From positions 1 to 34,267 of the forward strand of contig NZ_POTX01000035.1 of NCBI RefSeq assembly GCF_003236305.1: DNA of 34,267 nucleotides. Direction: 5' to 3'. How positions within the stretch are numbered: the first letter of the stretch is position 1; each line of letters begins with the position of its first letter. Shown in pieces: positions 27,345 to 34,267 of this stretch. This stretch comes from Micromonospora endophytica. Its GTDB lineage: Bacteria; Actinomycetota; Actinomycetes; Mycobacteriales; Micromonosporaceae. A model generated the notes under the pieces. The model was not told where the DNA came from. It searched no databases and saw nothing but the letters and a program-made list of their open reading frames with translations. A program made the position numbers and the translations under genes.

Positions 27345-28145
27345 TCAGAGCCGGTTCGCCGCCAACAGGAAGGTGTAGGCCGCGTGTCCCTCGGCCGTCG
27401 GGTGGAAGGTTTCGGTGAGGCGGGTCAGGTTGACGCCGTGGATGAACGGCTTGGGGCTGCACGCCTCGTAGCCGGCGAGGACCTGACGCATGTCGACGAA
27501 GGTGACCCCGGCCCGGCTCGCCGCGGCCCGGGTGCCCTCGGCCACGGCGTCCGCGTTGCCGTTCATGTGGGCGCGCTTGGTGGCGCTGGGGCTGATCGCG
27601 CCGCACGAGCCGGTCGGGGCGACAAGCCTCGGGTAGCCGAGCACGACCACCTTGGCCCGGGGCGCGCGGCGCTTGATCTCGCCGTACAGGCCGGCGAGTT
27701 CGCCGACCATCTGGTTCCTGGCGTAGTACGACGAATACATCGTCGCCGTCTCGCAGTACGACTCGCTCTGGGTGAGGCAGCCCGTGGCCACCGAGGAGAA
27801 CTGCGCGTCGTTGCCACCCACCGTGATGCTGACCAGGGCGGTGTTGCCGCTCAACGCGGAAAGCTGCTTGCCGCGTACGTCCGCCATGGTGGCGCCGCTA
27901 CAGGTGACGTCCTTCAGCGTGTAACCGGACACCGCGGACGTGAACAGCTTCGGGTAGCTTTTCGGGCTGCGCAGGCAGGCACCGCTGGCGGAGTCGTACG
28001 GGTAGGCACCGACGCCGGAGGCGTACGAGTCACCGAGCGCGACGTACTCCTGCGGGGCGGCCGCTCGGGCGGGAGCGCCGACCACCGCTTCCATCGCCAC
28101 GAACGCCATAGCAGTGGCGAGAACCACGGACGTGAACTTACGCAT
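27345..28145 (-). CDS. Secreted SGNH/GDSL-family esterase or lipase
   Basis: A 266-aa exported hydrolase. A signal peptide of about 29 residues ends GAPARA. Block I is YVALGDSYASGVGAYP with nucleophile Ser40, block III is VGGNDAQF (Gly111, Asn112), and block V is ETFHPTAEGHAAY with catalytic His248. The residue three before the His is Glu, not the common Asp; several actinobacterial enzymes of this type work with a dyad plus a main-chain carbonyl, so activity is still likely. Six or more cysteines in the mature part suggest disulfides. It resembles Streptomyces secreted lipases/esterases; the substrate is unknown. The ATG has GAAGGGAAG upstream, and a perfect hairpin precedes that site. Confidence 0.9.
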   Translation of the reverse strand: MRKFTSVVLATAMAFVAMEAVVGAPARAAAPQEYVALGDSYASGVGAYPYDSASGACLRSPKSYPKLFTSAVSGYTLKDVTCSGATMADVRGKQLSALSGNTALVSITVGGNDAQFSSVATGCLTQSESYCETATMYSSYYARNQMVGELAGLYGEIKRRAPRAKVVVLGYPRLVAPTGSCGAISPSATKRAHMNGNADAVAEGTRAAASRAGVTFVDMRQVLAGYEACSPKPFIHGVNLTRLTETFHPTAEGHAAYTFLLAANRL

Positions 28146-28162
28146 GACTTCCCTTCGACCGA

Positions 28163-28183
28163 CGAGAGCCGCACTGGCTCTCG
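28163..28183 (-). promoter_or_regulatory. 5' leader hairpin before the esterase gene
   Basis: A perfect 8-bp stem CGAGAGCC/GGCTCTCG with a 5-nt loop, 17 nt before the ATG and just ahead of the ribosome binding site. It may stabilise the mRNA leader or be an operator; no regulator is identifiable. Confidence 0.45.
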
Positions 28184-28225
28184 ACCGTTTGACGGCCGAA
28201 GGGCGGAACGCGTTTACCGCAAGGC

Positions 28226-28247
28226 AAAAAATCGTCCAACGTAGACG
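28226..28247 (-). terminator. Weak terminator-like signal after paaE
   Basis: On the minus strand a 4-bp stem CGTC/GACG with a 7-nt loop is followed by a run of six T, seven nt after the paaE stop. A T-run is rare in this genome, but the stem is short. Confidence 0.3.
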
Positions 28248-28253
28248 GTTACC

Positions 28254-29363
28254 TCACGCGTCGTAGTCGACGGTGAGGGTGTCGGTGCGGGGACTGGACT
28301 GGCAGGTGAGCACGTAGCCGGCGGCCACCTCGTCCGGCTCCAGCGCGTAGTTGCGGGCCATCTCGACCTCCCCGGCGACCACCTTCGCCCGGCAGGTCGA
28401 GCAGACCCCGCCCTTGCAGGCGTACGGCAGTTCGCCGCGAACCTTCAGCGCCGCGTCCAGCACCCGCTCGTCCCGCCGCATGGTGAAGCTCGACGAACGG
28501 CCGTCCAGCACGATCGTCACCTCCGTGCCGCCGATCGCCGCATCGGCACGGCGCACCGGCTCCGGGGGCGCGTCGACGTGGAACAGCTCGGCGTGCACGG
28601 CCGCCTCCGGCACCCCGCGCGCGGCCAGCACCGCGCGCGCCTCCACCACCAGCCCGTACGGGCCGCAGAGGAACCACTCGGCGATGGCGTCGGCGGGCAC
28701 GATCGTGTCCAGCAGCCGACCCAGCCGCTCGGCGTCGATCCGACCGGAGAGCAGCGGCGACTCGCCCTGCTCGCGGGAGAGCACATGCACCAGGTGCAGC
28801 CGGGTCGGGTACCTGTCCTTCAGGTCGGCCAACTCCTCGGCGAACATCACACTGTTGGCCGTGCGGTTGCCGTACACCAGGGTGAAGGTGCTGGCCGGCT
28901 CGACGGCCAGGGTGGTGGCGACGAGCGACAGCACCGGGGTGATGCCGGAACCGGCGACGACCGCGCCGTAGCGACGGGCCCGTTCCGGCTGGTAGTCCGT
29001 GGTGAAGTGGCCGAGCGGCGGCAACGCCTCGACGCTGTCACCGCTGCGCAGCGCCCCGCAGGCGTAGCTGGAGAAGGCGCCGCCGGGAATCTCCCGCACC
29101 CCGATCCGCAGCCGGCCGTGCCGCGCCAGCTCGTCTGGTGTGGAGCAGATGGAGTACGAGCGGCGCACCTCCTCGCCGCCGTCCGGGCCGGGCAGGCGCA
29201 CCGTGAGGTGCTGTCCGGCGCGGAACGCGAAGGTCGGGCGCAGCTCCTCGGGCACCGCGAAGGTGATCGCGACGGCGTCGGTGGTGAGCCGGTCCACGGC
29301 GGTCACCGGCAGCGGATGGAACACCGGCCGGCGACGGACCGGGCGGGTGATGGTGACAGTCAC
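28254..29363 (-). CDS. paaE: Phenylacetyl-CoA epoxidase reductase subunit PaaE
   Basis: A 369-aa cytosolic flavoprotein that passes electrons from NADPH to the diiron oxygenase PaaA/PaaC. The N-terminal FAD domain has RRSYSICSTP (67-76), the nucleotide domain has AGSGITPVLSL (137-147) and FLCGPYGLV (231-239), and the C-terminal plant-type 2Fe-2S domain has C316, C321 and C324 (ACKGGVCSTC) and C354. GTG 29363 is the chosen start, as it overlaps the paaD stop as GTGA; the much longer open frame upstream runs through paaD out of frame. Last gene of paaABCDE. Confidence 0.96.
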   Translation of the reverse strand: MTVTITRPVRRRPVFHPLPVTAVDRLTTDAVAITFAVPEELRPTFAFRAGQHLTVRLPGPDGGEEVRRSYSICSTPDELARHGRLRIGVREIPGGAFSSYACGALRSGDSVEALPPLGHFTTDYQPERARRYGAVVAGSGITPVLSLVATTLAVEPASTFTLVYGNRTANSVMFAEELADLKDRYPTRLHLVHVLSREQGESPLLSGRIDAERLGRLLDTIVPADAIAEWFLCGPYGLVVEARAVLAARGVPEAAVHAELFHVDAPPEPVRRADAAIGGTEVTIVLDGRSSSFTMRRDERVLDAALKVRGELPYACKGGVCSTCRAKVVAGEVEMARNYALEPDEVAAGYVLTCQSSPRTDTLTVDYDA

Positions 29364-29836
29364 AGCGCCTTCAGGTGGTCGAAGGGTTCGGAGCAGGCGC
29401 GGCAGCGCCAGAGTGCCTTGCACGCGGTGGAGCCGAAGCGGCTGAGCTGCGCGGTCTCCGGCGAGCCGCAGCGCGGACAACGGACGGCCAGAGTCAACGG
29501 TACGACCCCGTCGCGCCGGACCGGGGCCGGCGGGGCGATGCCGGCGGCGGCCAGCTTGGCGCGTCCGGCGTCGCTGATCCAGTCGGTGCTCCAGGCCGGG
29601 CTGTGCACCGTACGCACCTCGACGTCCCGATGCCCGGCGGCGGCCAGCCGGTGCCGGATGTCGGCGCGGATCACGTCCATCGCCGGACAACCCGTGTAGG
29701 TGGGGGTGATGGTCACCACCACCCGACCGGTGGCCGGATCCTCCTCGACGTCCCGCAGGATGCCGAGGTCGGCGATGGTGACCACCCGGATCTCCGGATC
29801 CACCACCGCCGCCGCGGCCTCCCGAGCGCTGCTCAC
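29360..29836 (-). CDS. paaD: Phenylacetyl-CoA epoxidase assembly protein PaaD
   Basis: A 158-aa protein with a MIP18/DUF59 domain (DPEIRVVTIADLGILRDVE, then TPTYTGCPAMDVI) and a C-terminal zinc-finger-like region (CPRCGSPETAQLSRFGSTAC and CRACSEPF). PaaD is thought to help mature the iron centres of the epoxygenase. I prefer GTG 29836 (VSSAREAAAAVVDPEI), with GGGTGA six nt upstream and 22 nt after paaC. The GTG at 29884 would overlap paaC by 26 nt and add a Glu/Pro-rich leader; it remains possible. Confidence 0.92.
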   Translation of the reverse strand: MSSAREAAAAVVDPEIRVVTIADLGILRDVEEDPATGRVVVTITPTYTGCPAMDVIRADIRHRLAAAGHRDVEVRTVHSPAWSTDWISDAGRAKLAAAGIAPPAPVRRDGVVPLTLAVRCPRCGSPETAQLSRFGSTACKALWRCRACSEPFDHLKAL

Positions 29837-29858
29837 CGCCGGCTCACCCGCGTCGCGC

Positions 29859-30590
29859 TCACCAGCGGGCTCCGGGGTGGGCACGGTGCAACACCTGCAT
29901 CTCCGCGAGCAGGTACGACAGGTCCTCGGTGTGCACCCCGTCGCGTCCACCGCCCGGCGCCCAGCCGGACTCCGGCACGGTGAGGGTTGCCTCGGCCAGC
30001 ACCGCCGAGACGGTGTCGTCGAACTCGCCGCGCAGGGTGGCCGGGTCGACCGGCGCCTGTGGCTGGGCGACGAACAGCTCGTGGGCGTACGGCCAGACCT
30101 GGTCGATGCCGGCCTGCATCCGCCGGTGCGACTCCTCGGTCCCGTCGCCCAACCGCTTCACCCAGAGCGCGGCATGGTCGAGGTGGTACGCGGACTCCTT
30201 GCGGGCCTTGCCACCGATCGCGGCCAGCCGTTCGTCGGCGCAGCCGGCCAGCGCGGTGTAGAGCGGCAGTTGGTACGCGGACAACACGAGCAGCTTCGCC
30301 ATGGTCATCGCGAAGTCGCCGTTGGGCAGCTCGACCAGGAGACAGTTGCGGAACTCCCGGTCGTCGCGGAGGAAGGCCAACGCGTCCTCGTCCCGGCCCG
30401 CGCCCTCCAACTCGCCGGCGTACGACAGCAGCAGCCGTGCCGCGCCGAGCTGGTCCAGGGCGATGTTGGCAAGCGCGATGTCCTCCTCCATCTCGGGTGC
30501 CCGGGTGGCCCACTCGGCCAACCGCTGCGCCGCGATCAGCGCGTCGTCGCCGAGGGCGAGGGCGAAGGTGAAGGTGAGGGGATTGTTCAC
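29859..30590 (-). CDS. paaC: Phenylacetyl-CoA epoxidase structural subunit PaaC
   Basis: A 243-aa ferritin-like helical subunit that forms the heterodimer with PaaA and is structural. Recognised from EMEEDIALANIALDQLGAAR, LLVELPNGDFAMTMAKLLV, RKESAYHLDHAALWVKRLGD and the C-terminal DLSYLLAEMQVLHRAHPGAR. The GTG start overlaps the paaB stop as GTGA. Length is normal for the family. Confidence 0.96.
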   Translation of the reverse strand: MNNPLTFTFALALGDDALIAAQRLAEWATRAPEMEEDIALANIALDQLGAARLLLSYAGELEGAGRDEDALAFLRDDREFRNCLLVELPNGDFAMTMAKLLVLSAYQLPLYTALAGCADERLAAIGGKARKESAYHLDHAALWVKRLGDGTEESHRRMQAGIDQVWPYAHELFVAQPQAPVDPATLRGEFDDTVSAVLAEATLTVPESGWAPGGGRDGVHTEDLSYLLAEMQVLHRAHPGARW

Positions 30591-30871
30591 AGGTGGGCCA
30601 CGCCTTCGGGGACGTCGTAGAAGGTGGGGTGGCGGTAGACCTTGTCGGCCGCCGGGTCGAAGAAGGCGTCCTTCTCGTCCGGGCTGGAGGCGGTGATCGC
30701 GCTCGCCGGCACCACCCAGATCGACACCCCTTCCTGGCGACGGGTGTAGAGGTCGCGGGCGTGCCGCAGGGCCAGTTCGGCGTCGGGGGCGTGCAGGCTG
30801 CCGACGTGGCTGTGCGCCAACCCACGCCGGGCCCGGACGAAGACCTCCCAGAGCGGAGTGTGTTCAGTCAT
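30587..30871 (-). CDS. paaB: Phenylacetyl-CoA epoxidase subunit PaaB
   Basis: A 94-aa small subunit bridging PaaA-PaaC dimers. [20 protein letters not shown] and the C-terminal [16 protein letters not shown] are the family signatures. ATG 30871 ([11 protein letters not shown]) overlaps the paaA stop as ATGA; the longer open frame upstream lies inside paaA. Normal length. Confidence 0.96.
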   Translation of the reverse strand: MTEHTPLWEVFVRARRGLAHSHVGSLHAPDAELALRHARDLYTRRQEGVSIWVVPASAITASSPDEKDAFFDPAADKVYRHPTFYDVPEGVAHL

Positions 30872-31923
30872 GCCGCGACCTTCTCCCTGCTCGCCTGCTT
30901 GGCCGCGTACGCCGCGGCGGCCTCGCGTACCCAGGCGCCCTCGTGGTGGGCGCGCCGGCGGTGGTCCATCCGCTGCCGGTTGCACGGGCCGTCACCGGAG
31001 ATCACCCGCATCAACTCGGCGTAGTCGGGCTGGGTGAAGTCGTACGCCTGACGTTCGTCGTTCCAGCGCAGCTCGGGATCGGGGATGGTCAGCCCGAGCA
31101 CCTCGGCCTGGCCGACGCACATGTCCACGAAACGCTGGCGCAGCTCGTCGTTGGAGAAGCGCTTGATCTTCCAGGCCATCGACCGGGCGGAGTGGGTGGA
31201 GTCGCCGTCCGGCGGGCCGAACATGGCCAGCGACGGGTACCACCAGCGGTCCACCGCGTCCTGGGCCATCGCCTGCTGGGCCGGGGTGCCGTGGGCCAGG
31301 GTGTGCAGGATCTCGTAGCCCTGCCGCTGGTGGAACGACTCCTCCTTGCAGACCCGGATCATCGCGCGGGCGTACGGGCCGTACGAGCAGCGGCAGAGCG
31401 GGACCTGGTTGACGATCGCCGCGCCGTCCACCAGCCAGCCGATGGCACCGACGTCGGCCCAGGTCAAAGTGGGGTAGTTGAAGATCGAGCTGTATTTCTG
31501 CCGGCCTTCGAGCAGCATGTCGACGAGTTCGTCGCGGCTGATGCCGAGGGTTTCGGCGGCGGCGTAGAGATAGAGGCCGTGACCGGCCTCGTCCTGCACC
31601 TTGGCCAGCAGGATCGCCTTGCGCTTGAGCGACGGGGCCCGGCTGATCCAGTTTCCCTCCGGCTGCATCCCGATGATCTCGGAGTGGGCGTGCTGGGCGA
31701 TCTGTCGGATCAGGGTGCGGCGGTACGCCTCCGGCATCCAGTCGCGCGGCTCGATCTTCTGGTCGGCGGCGACGATCTCCGCGAAGTGGTCGGCCAGGTC
31801 GGTGTCCGGGCCGGCCACTTCGCGATCCCGTGCGGCGGCGCTACGCAGTGCCGCTTCCGCGGCCTCGACCTCGCCGAGCAGACCGCCGGGCGCGTCCTCT
31901 CCCGGGAAATCACTGCCATACAT
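30868..31923 (-). CDS. paaA: Phenylacetyl-CoA epoxidase catalytic subunit PaaA
   Basis: A 351-aa diiron oxygenase that epoxidises the aromatic ring of phenylacetyl-CoA, the committing step of aerobic phenylacetate breakdown. Metal-ligand helices are visible: [20 protein letters not shown] (Glu82), [13 protein letters not shown] (Glu112, His115) and [13 protein letters not shown] (Glu194/195, His198). ATG 31923 heads the operon, with a GAAGG close upstream. A palindromic sequence begins 7 nt before the start codon, suggesting tight local repression. The Lys/Arg/Ala-rich C-terminal tail is typical. The rest of the pathway (paaK, paaG/Z and beta-oxidation genes) is not in the window. Confidence 0.97.
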   Translation of the reverse strand: MYGSDFPGEDAPGGLLGEVEAAEAALRSAAARDREVAGPDTDLADHFAEIVAADQKIEPRDWMPEAYRRTLIRQIAQHAHSEIIGMQPEGNWISRAPSLKRKAILLAKVQDEAGHGLYLYAAAETLGISRDELVDMLLEGRQKYSSIFNYPTLTWADVGAIGWLVDGAAIVNQVPLCRCSYGPYARAMIRVCKEESFHQRQGYEILHTLAHGTPAQQAMAQDAVDRWWYPSLAMFGPPDGDSTHSARSMAWKIKRFSNDELRQRFVDMCVGQAEVLGLTIPDPELRWNDERQAYDFTQPDYAELMRVISGDGPCNRQRMDHRRRAHHEGAWVREAAAAYAAKQASREKVAA

Positions 31924-31930
31924 GCCTTCA

Positions 31931-31954
31931 GTGTTACAGCTTGCTATGCAACAC
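31931..31954 (-). promoter_or_regulatory. Palindromic operator candidate before paaA
   Basis: Imperfect 8-bp arms, GTGTTGCA and TGTAACAC (7 of 8 complementary), flank an 8-nt spacer on the minus strand; a nested TTGC-ATA-GCAA palindrome lies inside. It ends 7 nt before the paaA start, a position where a bound repressor would block initiation. A TetR- or GntR-type PaaR-like regulator is the natural suspect but none is encoded here. Confidence 0.5.
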
Positions 31955-32288
31955 GCCAGAGGGTGTCACAGAAACCTGAAACCGCCGATCGTGACCAGCC
32001 AAGCGCCCTTCGTAACCCGCTTCGGCTATGACTTTGGTCACCTAGCGGCGACAAATCCTCGTAACAGGCACAAAGCGTCTGGATACCCCGCCTTAGTGGC
32101 GAGTTACCTGGTGTCGATTCCTGGCACTTCGCCAATCCGCACGTAGACTTCCCACGTCACACACCGATCGGTTATCGACGATCGCTGCTGGTACAGGGCC
32201 CGTCCCCCGGGCCCCGCGGGCGATCCACACCGGTCAGTCCTGGCAACAGCCGGTCCCCCCGGCCCTGACATCTGGAGTTCACCCGCTC
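31955..32288. other. 334-nt divergent intergenic region
   Basis: It separates paaA from the plus-strand hydrolase pair and should hold both promoters. CGTAAC occurs twice (near 32019 and 32055). GGGCCC is repeated 7 nt apart (32196-32201 and 32209-32214) and can form a hairpin in the hydrolase leader. The leader before ATG 32289 has only TGGAG as a possible ribosome binding site. I see no riboswitch I can name and no gene. Confidence 0.4.
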
Positions 32289-33260
32289 ATGCGATCCCGC
32301 GTGACCCTGGTGCTCGCCGTCCTGGCGATCCTGCTCGGCGGCGCCATCCTGGTGCCGGCCGCATACGCCCGACTCTCCCCCGACGAGGCGGAGGCCGGCG
32401 AGCAGACCGTCGCGGCTCCGCCGCCCGCGCCACCGCCGCCGCCGACCCTCGCGGCGGGCACGGTGTCGGTGGACTTCGAGGGCGAGTTCTTCTCCTGGGC
32501 GCTGATGGACCGCGAGTCCGGCGAGATCTCCGGCTCGAAGAACATGGCCGCGACCAGCTCCACCGAGTCGATGATCAAGGCTTGGATCGCCGCCGACTTC
32601 CTGCGTCAACACGGCGACGAGGATCTGGGGAAGGGCGAGGTCCGTCGGGCCATCCGGGACAGCGACGACAACGCGACCAACTTCCTGTACCACATGATCG
32701 GCGGCACCTACCGGGTGCCCGCCAACGGCGAGCCGGGGCCGGTGATCAAGCGGGCGATCAAGACCTGCGGCCTCACCGACACCAAGCGCGGCAACGTCGC
32801 CGGATACGAAGGTTGGTGGAGCTTCACCCAGATGTCGCCGCGCGACGCGGTCCGGCTCGGCAACTGCATCGCCGACGGCCGGGCCGCCGGCCCGAAATGG
32901 ACCGACTGGTTGCTGAACGAAATGAGCAAGGTACGAGGCAGCACCGCGGACAAGGACCAGCACGAGGCGGACGGCTGGGGCGGCGGCAGGTGGGGCATCA
33001 TCGACGGCCTGCCAGAGTCGATCACCAGTCAGGGCCCGGTCAGCATGAAGAACGGCTGGACCCGCCTCCACTACGACCGCAGCTGGCACGTCAATTGCCT
33101 CGCCGTCACCGAGAAGTGGAGTCTGGCAGTGATGCTTCGCTACCCGTTCGGCCGCAGTCTCGACTACGGCGCCGACGTCTGCGCCAGTGTCGCGGCCCAG
33201 CTCGTCACCCCGCAGCCCGGCGGCGCCCTGAAGGTGCCCCAGCAGCCCGGGAAGCTCTGA
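32289..33260 (+). CDS. Exported serine hydrolase, class A beta-lactamase fold (copy 1)
   Basis: A 323-aa exported protein. The N-terminal hydrophobic segment (residues 5-27, ending PAAYA) is a signal peptide or anchor, followed by a Pro-rich linker (about 43-55). Motifs of penicillin-interacting serine enzymes are present: S94-M-I-K97 (SxxK), SDDN at 125-128 in the place of SDN, and K254-N-G (KTG-like). A general-base Glu like E166 is not obvious. Four cysteines (C160, C193, C270, C298) match positions in the next gene. Probable role: a cell-envelope transpeptidase/carboxypeptidase-like or beta-lactamase-like hydrolase; the substrate is unknown. The start is ATG 32289, with TGGAG upstream. 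It overlaps the next gene by one base. Confidence 0.82.
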   Translation: MRSRVTLVLAVLAILLGGAILVPAAYARLSPDEAEAGEQTVAAPPPAPPPPPTLAAGTVSVDFEGEFFSWALMDRESGEISGSKNMAATSSTESMIKAWIAADFLRQHGDEDLGKGEVRRAIRDSDDNATNFLYHMIGGTYRVPANGEPGPVIKRAIKTCGLTDTKRGNVAGYEGWWSFTQMSPRDAVRLGNCIADGRAAGPKWTDWLLNEMSKVRGSTADKDQHEADGWGGGRWGIIDGLPESITSQGPVSMKNGWTRLHYDRSWHVNCLAVTEKWSLAVMLRYPFGRSLDYGADVCASVAAQLVTPQPGGALKVPQQPGKL

Positions 33261-34207
33261 TGGCCCGCCGCAGTCGCAGTCGCCGGGGCCGCCGAGGCGA
33301 GACATCCCCGTTACGGCTGATCGCCATCGCCTCCGTACTTGTCGGACTGGTCCTGGTCTCGTTGCGCCTGCTGCCCGGTTCGCCGTTCGAGTCCACCGCC
33401 GCCGCCGAGTGGGGGCGCGGGGATTCGCCACTGAACGAGCGCAGCGGCAATCTGACCGACCGCAGCAGCCGACCGTCACCGAGCCCGTCGCCGGAGCCCG
33501 AGCCACTGCCGTTCGAGGCGAAGAAGCTCGACCTGGACATCGACGGCTGGTACGGCTGGAGCGTCCTGGACCGGCGTACCGGCGAGATCATCGGCTCGGA
33601 CGACATGGACGAGACCAGCACCACCGCGTCGCTGATCAAGTCCTGGATCGTCGCGGACTACTTGCGCCGGGCCGCCGAGGCCGGGCAGACCCCGAGCGAC
33701 GCCAAGCTCGACGACCTGACCAGGATCATCAGGGACAGCGACAACGAACGCACCGAGGCGCTCTACACCCAGATCGGGCGTTCCGCCTCGATCAAGCGGT
33801 TGCTGTCGACCTGCGACCTGACCGACAGCAAGGTCTCCAGCGACCTGGGCTGGAGTCGTACCGAGCTGTCCCCCCGGGACACCGCACGGCTGGGCAACTG
33901 CATCGCCGAGGGCACCGCCGCCGGCCCCAAGTGGACCAAGTGGCTGCTCAACGAGATGCGCCTGGTACGCGGCGCCGGTGACTTCGGCATTCGCAAGGCG
34001 TTCCCGGCCGCCGAGGCCAAGACGATCGCCATCAAGAACGGCTGGGTCGACCGCATCAAGGAGCAGGAGATCCACGTCAACTGCCTCGCCATCGGCGACA
34101 CCTGGACCATGGGCGTGATGCTCCAGTACCCGATCAACAAGGGCTACCAGTACGGCATGGACAACTGCCAGAAGGTCACCGAAGCCCTGCTGACCCAGGA
34201 CTCCTGA
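33260..34207 (+). CDS. Membrane-anchored serine hydrolase, class A beta-lactamase fold (copy 2)
   Basis: A 315-aa paralogue of the preceding gene. A very basic N-terminus (MARRSRSRRGRRG) leads to one hydrophobic segment (about 18-38) with no obvious cleavage site, so it is probably anchored, followed by a Ser/Pro/Glu linker (69-84). Catalytic motifs are S124-L-I-K127, S160-D-N162 and K259-N-G, closer to the classical SDN than copy 1. RTELSPRDTARLGNCIAEG and the cysteines C185, C214, C275 and C303 align with copy 1. The ATG overlaps the upstream TGA (TGATG), with GGGAAG before it. The open frame extending to 32582 is a shadow of copy 1. A hairpin follows. Confidence 0.82.
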   Translation: MARRSRSRRGRRGETSPLRLIAIASVLVGLVLVSLRLLPGSPFESTAAAEWGRGDSPLNERSGNLTDRSSRPSPSPSPEPEPLPFEAKKLDLDIDGWYGWSVLDRRTGEIIGSDDMDETSTTASLIKSWIVADYLRRAAEAGQTPSDAKLDDLTRIIRDSDNERTEALYTQIGRSASIKRLLSTCDLTDSKVSSDLGWSRTELSPRDTARLGNCIAEGTAAGPKWTKWLLNEMRLVRGAGDFGIRKAFPAAEAKTIAIKNGWVDRIKEQEIHVNCLAIGDTWTMGVMLQYPINKGYQYGMDNCQKVTEALLTQDS

Positions 34208-34212
34208 CCACG

Positions 34213-34244
34213 CCCCGCTCGCCGCAGATCGCGGCGGGGTGGGG
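34213..34244 (+). terminator. Hairpin after the hydrolase pair
   Basis: An inner 6-bp stem CGCCGC/GCGGCG with a 5-nt loop (34220-34236), extended through a bulge by CCCC/GGGG (34213-34216 with 34241-34244), begins 6 nt after the stop codon. No U-tract. Confidence 0.5.
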
Positions 34245-34267
34245 CTAGTGGGAGAAGAGAATCGGGC

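Noticed and set aside
32000..32288. Possible c-di-AMP (ydaO-type) riboswitch before the hydrolase pair
   Set aside because: Envelope hydrolases in actinobacteria often carry one, but I could not find the conserved core segments; only a simple GGGCCC hairpin is seen.

Overview
The window is high-GC actinobacterial chromosome, most likely from the Micromonosporaceae (Micromonospora/Salinispora relatives). The basis is the codon use, frequent GTG starts, the NDH-1 operon organisation, a protein of the MRQLQLF type that I associate with Micromonospora, and DUF397/DUF5753 genes. The genus is inferred from sequence character, not from a search. I see no rRNA, tRNA, CRISPR array, transposase or phage gene.

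Layout, almost all on the minus strand. (1) 25-1095: a long-chain polyprenyl diphosphate synthase. (2) 1201-17440: a complete 14-gene nuoA-N operon for NADH:menaquinone oxidoreductase, closed by a 16-bp hairpin. (3) 17540-22882: a geranylgeranyl-reductase-family flavoprotein, a 66-aa unknown, menG, an LPXTG-type exported protein and the futalosine-pathway radical SAM enzyme mqnC. Regions 1-3 together hold quinone side-chain synthesis, quinone head-group synthesis, quinone methylation, probable side-chain saturation, and the enzyme that reduces the quinone. (4) 23058-25224: an accessory patch with two unknown plus-strand genes, one carrying an 18-bp-period minisatellite, an apparently truncated DUF397 gene, a headless DUF5753 regulator fragment and a possible further gene remnant. 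(5) 25338-28145: two exported proteins, a trypsin-fold protein that has lost two of its three catalytic residues and carries six FG-GAP-like repeats, and an SGNH esterase. (6) 28254-31923: the paaABCDE phenylacetyl-CoA epoxidase operon with a palindromic operator candidate directly before paaA. (7) 32289-34207, plus strand: two overlapping paralogous exported or membrane-anchored serine hydrolases of the class A beta-lactamase fold.

The observations most worth a second look are: a repeated 54-57 nt intergenic element inside the nuo operon that supplies both the stop codon of the upstream gene and the ribosome binding site of the downstream gene at two junctions; the inactivated protease fused to FG-GAP repeats; the 18-bp minisatellite; an iron-box-like sequence before the flavoprotein reductase; Rex-like half-sites before nuoA; and the coupled hydrolase pair. 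I did not find a clear new defence or biosynthetic system. The novelty is in these smaller signals.
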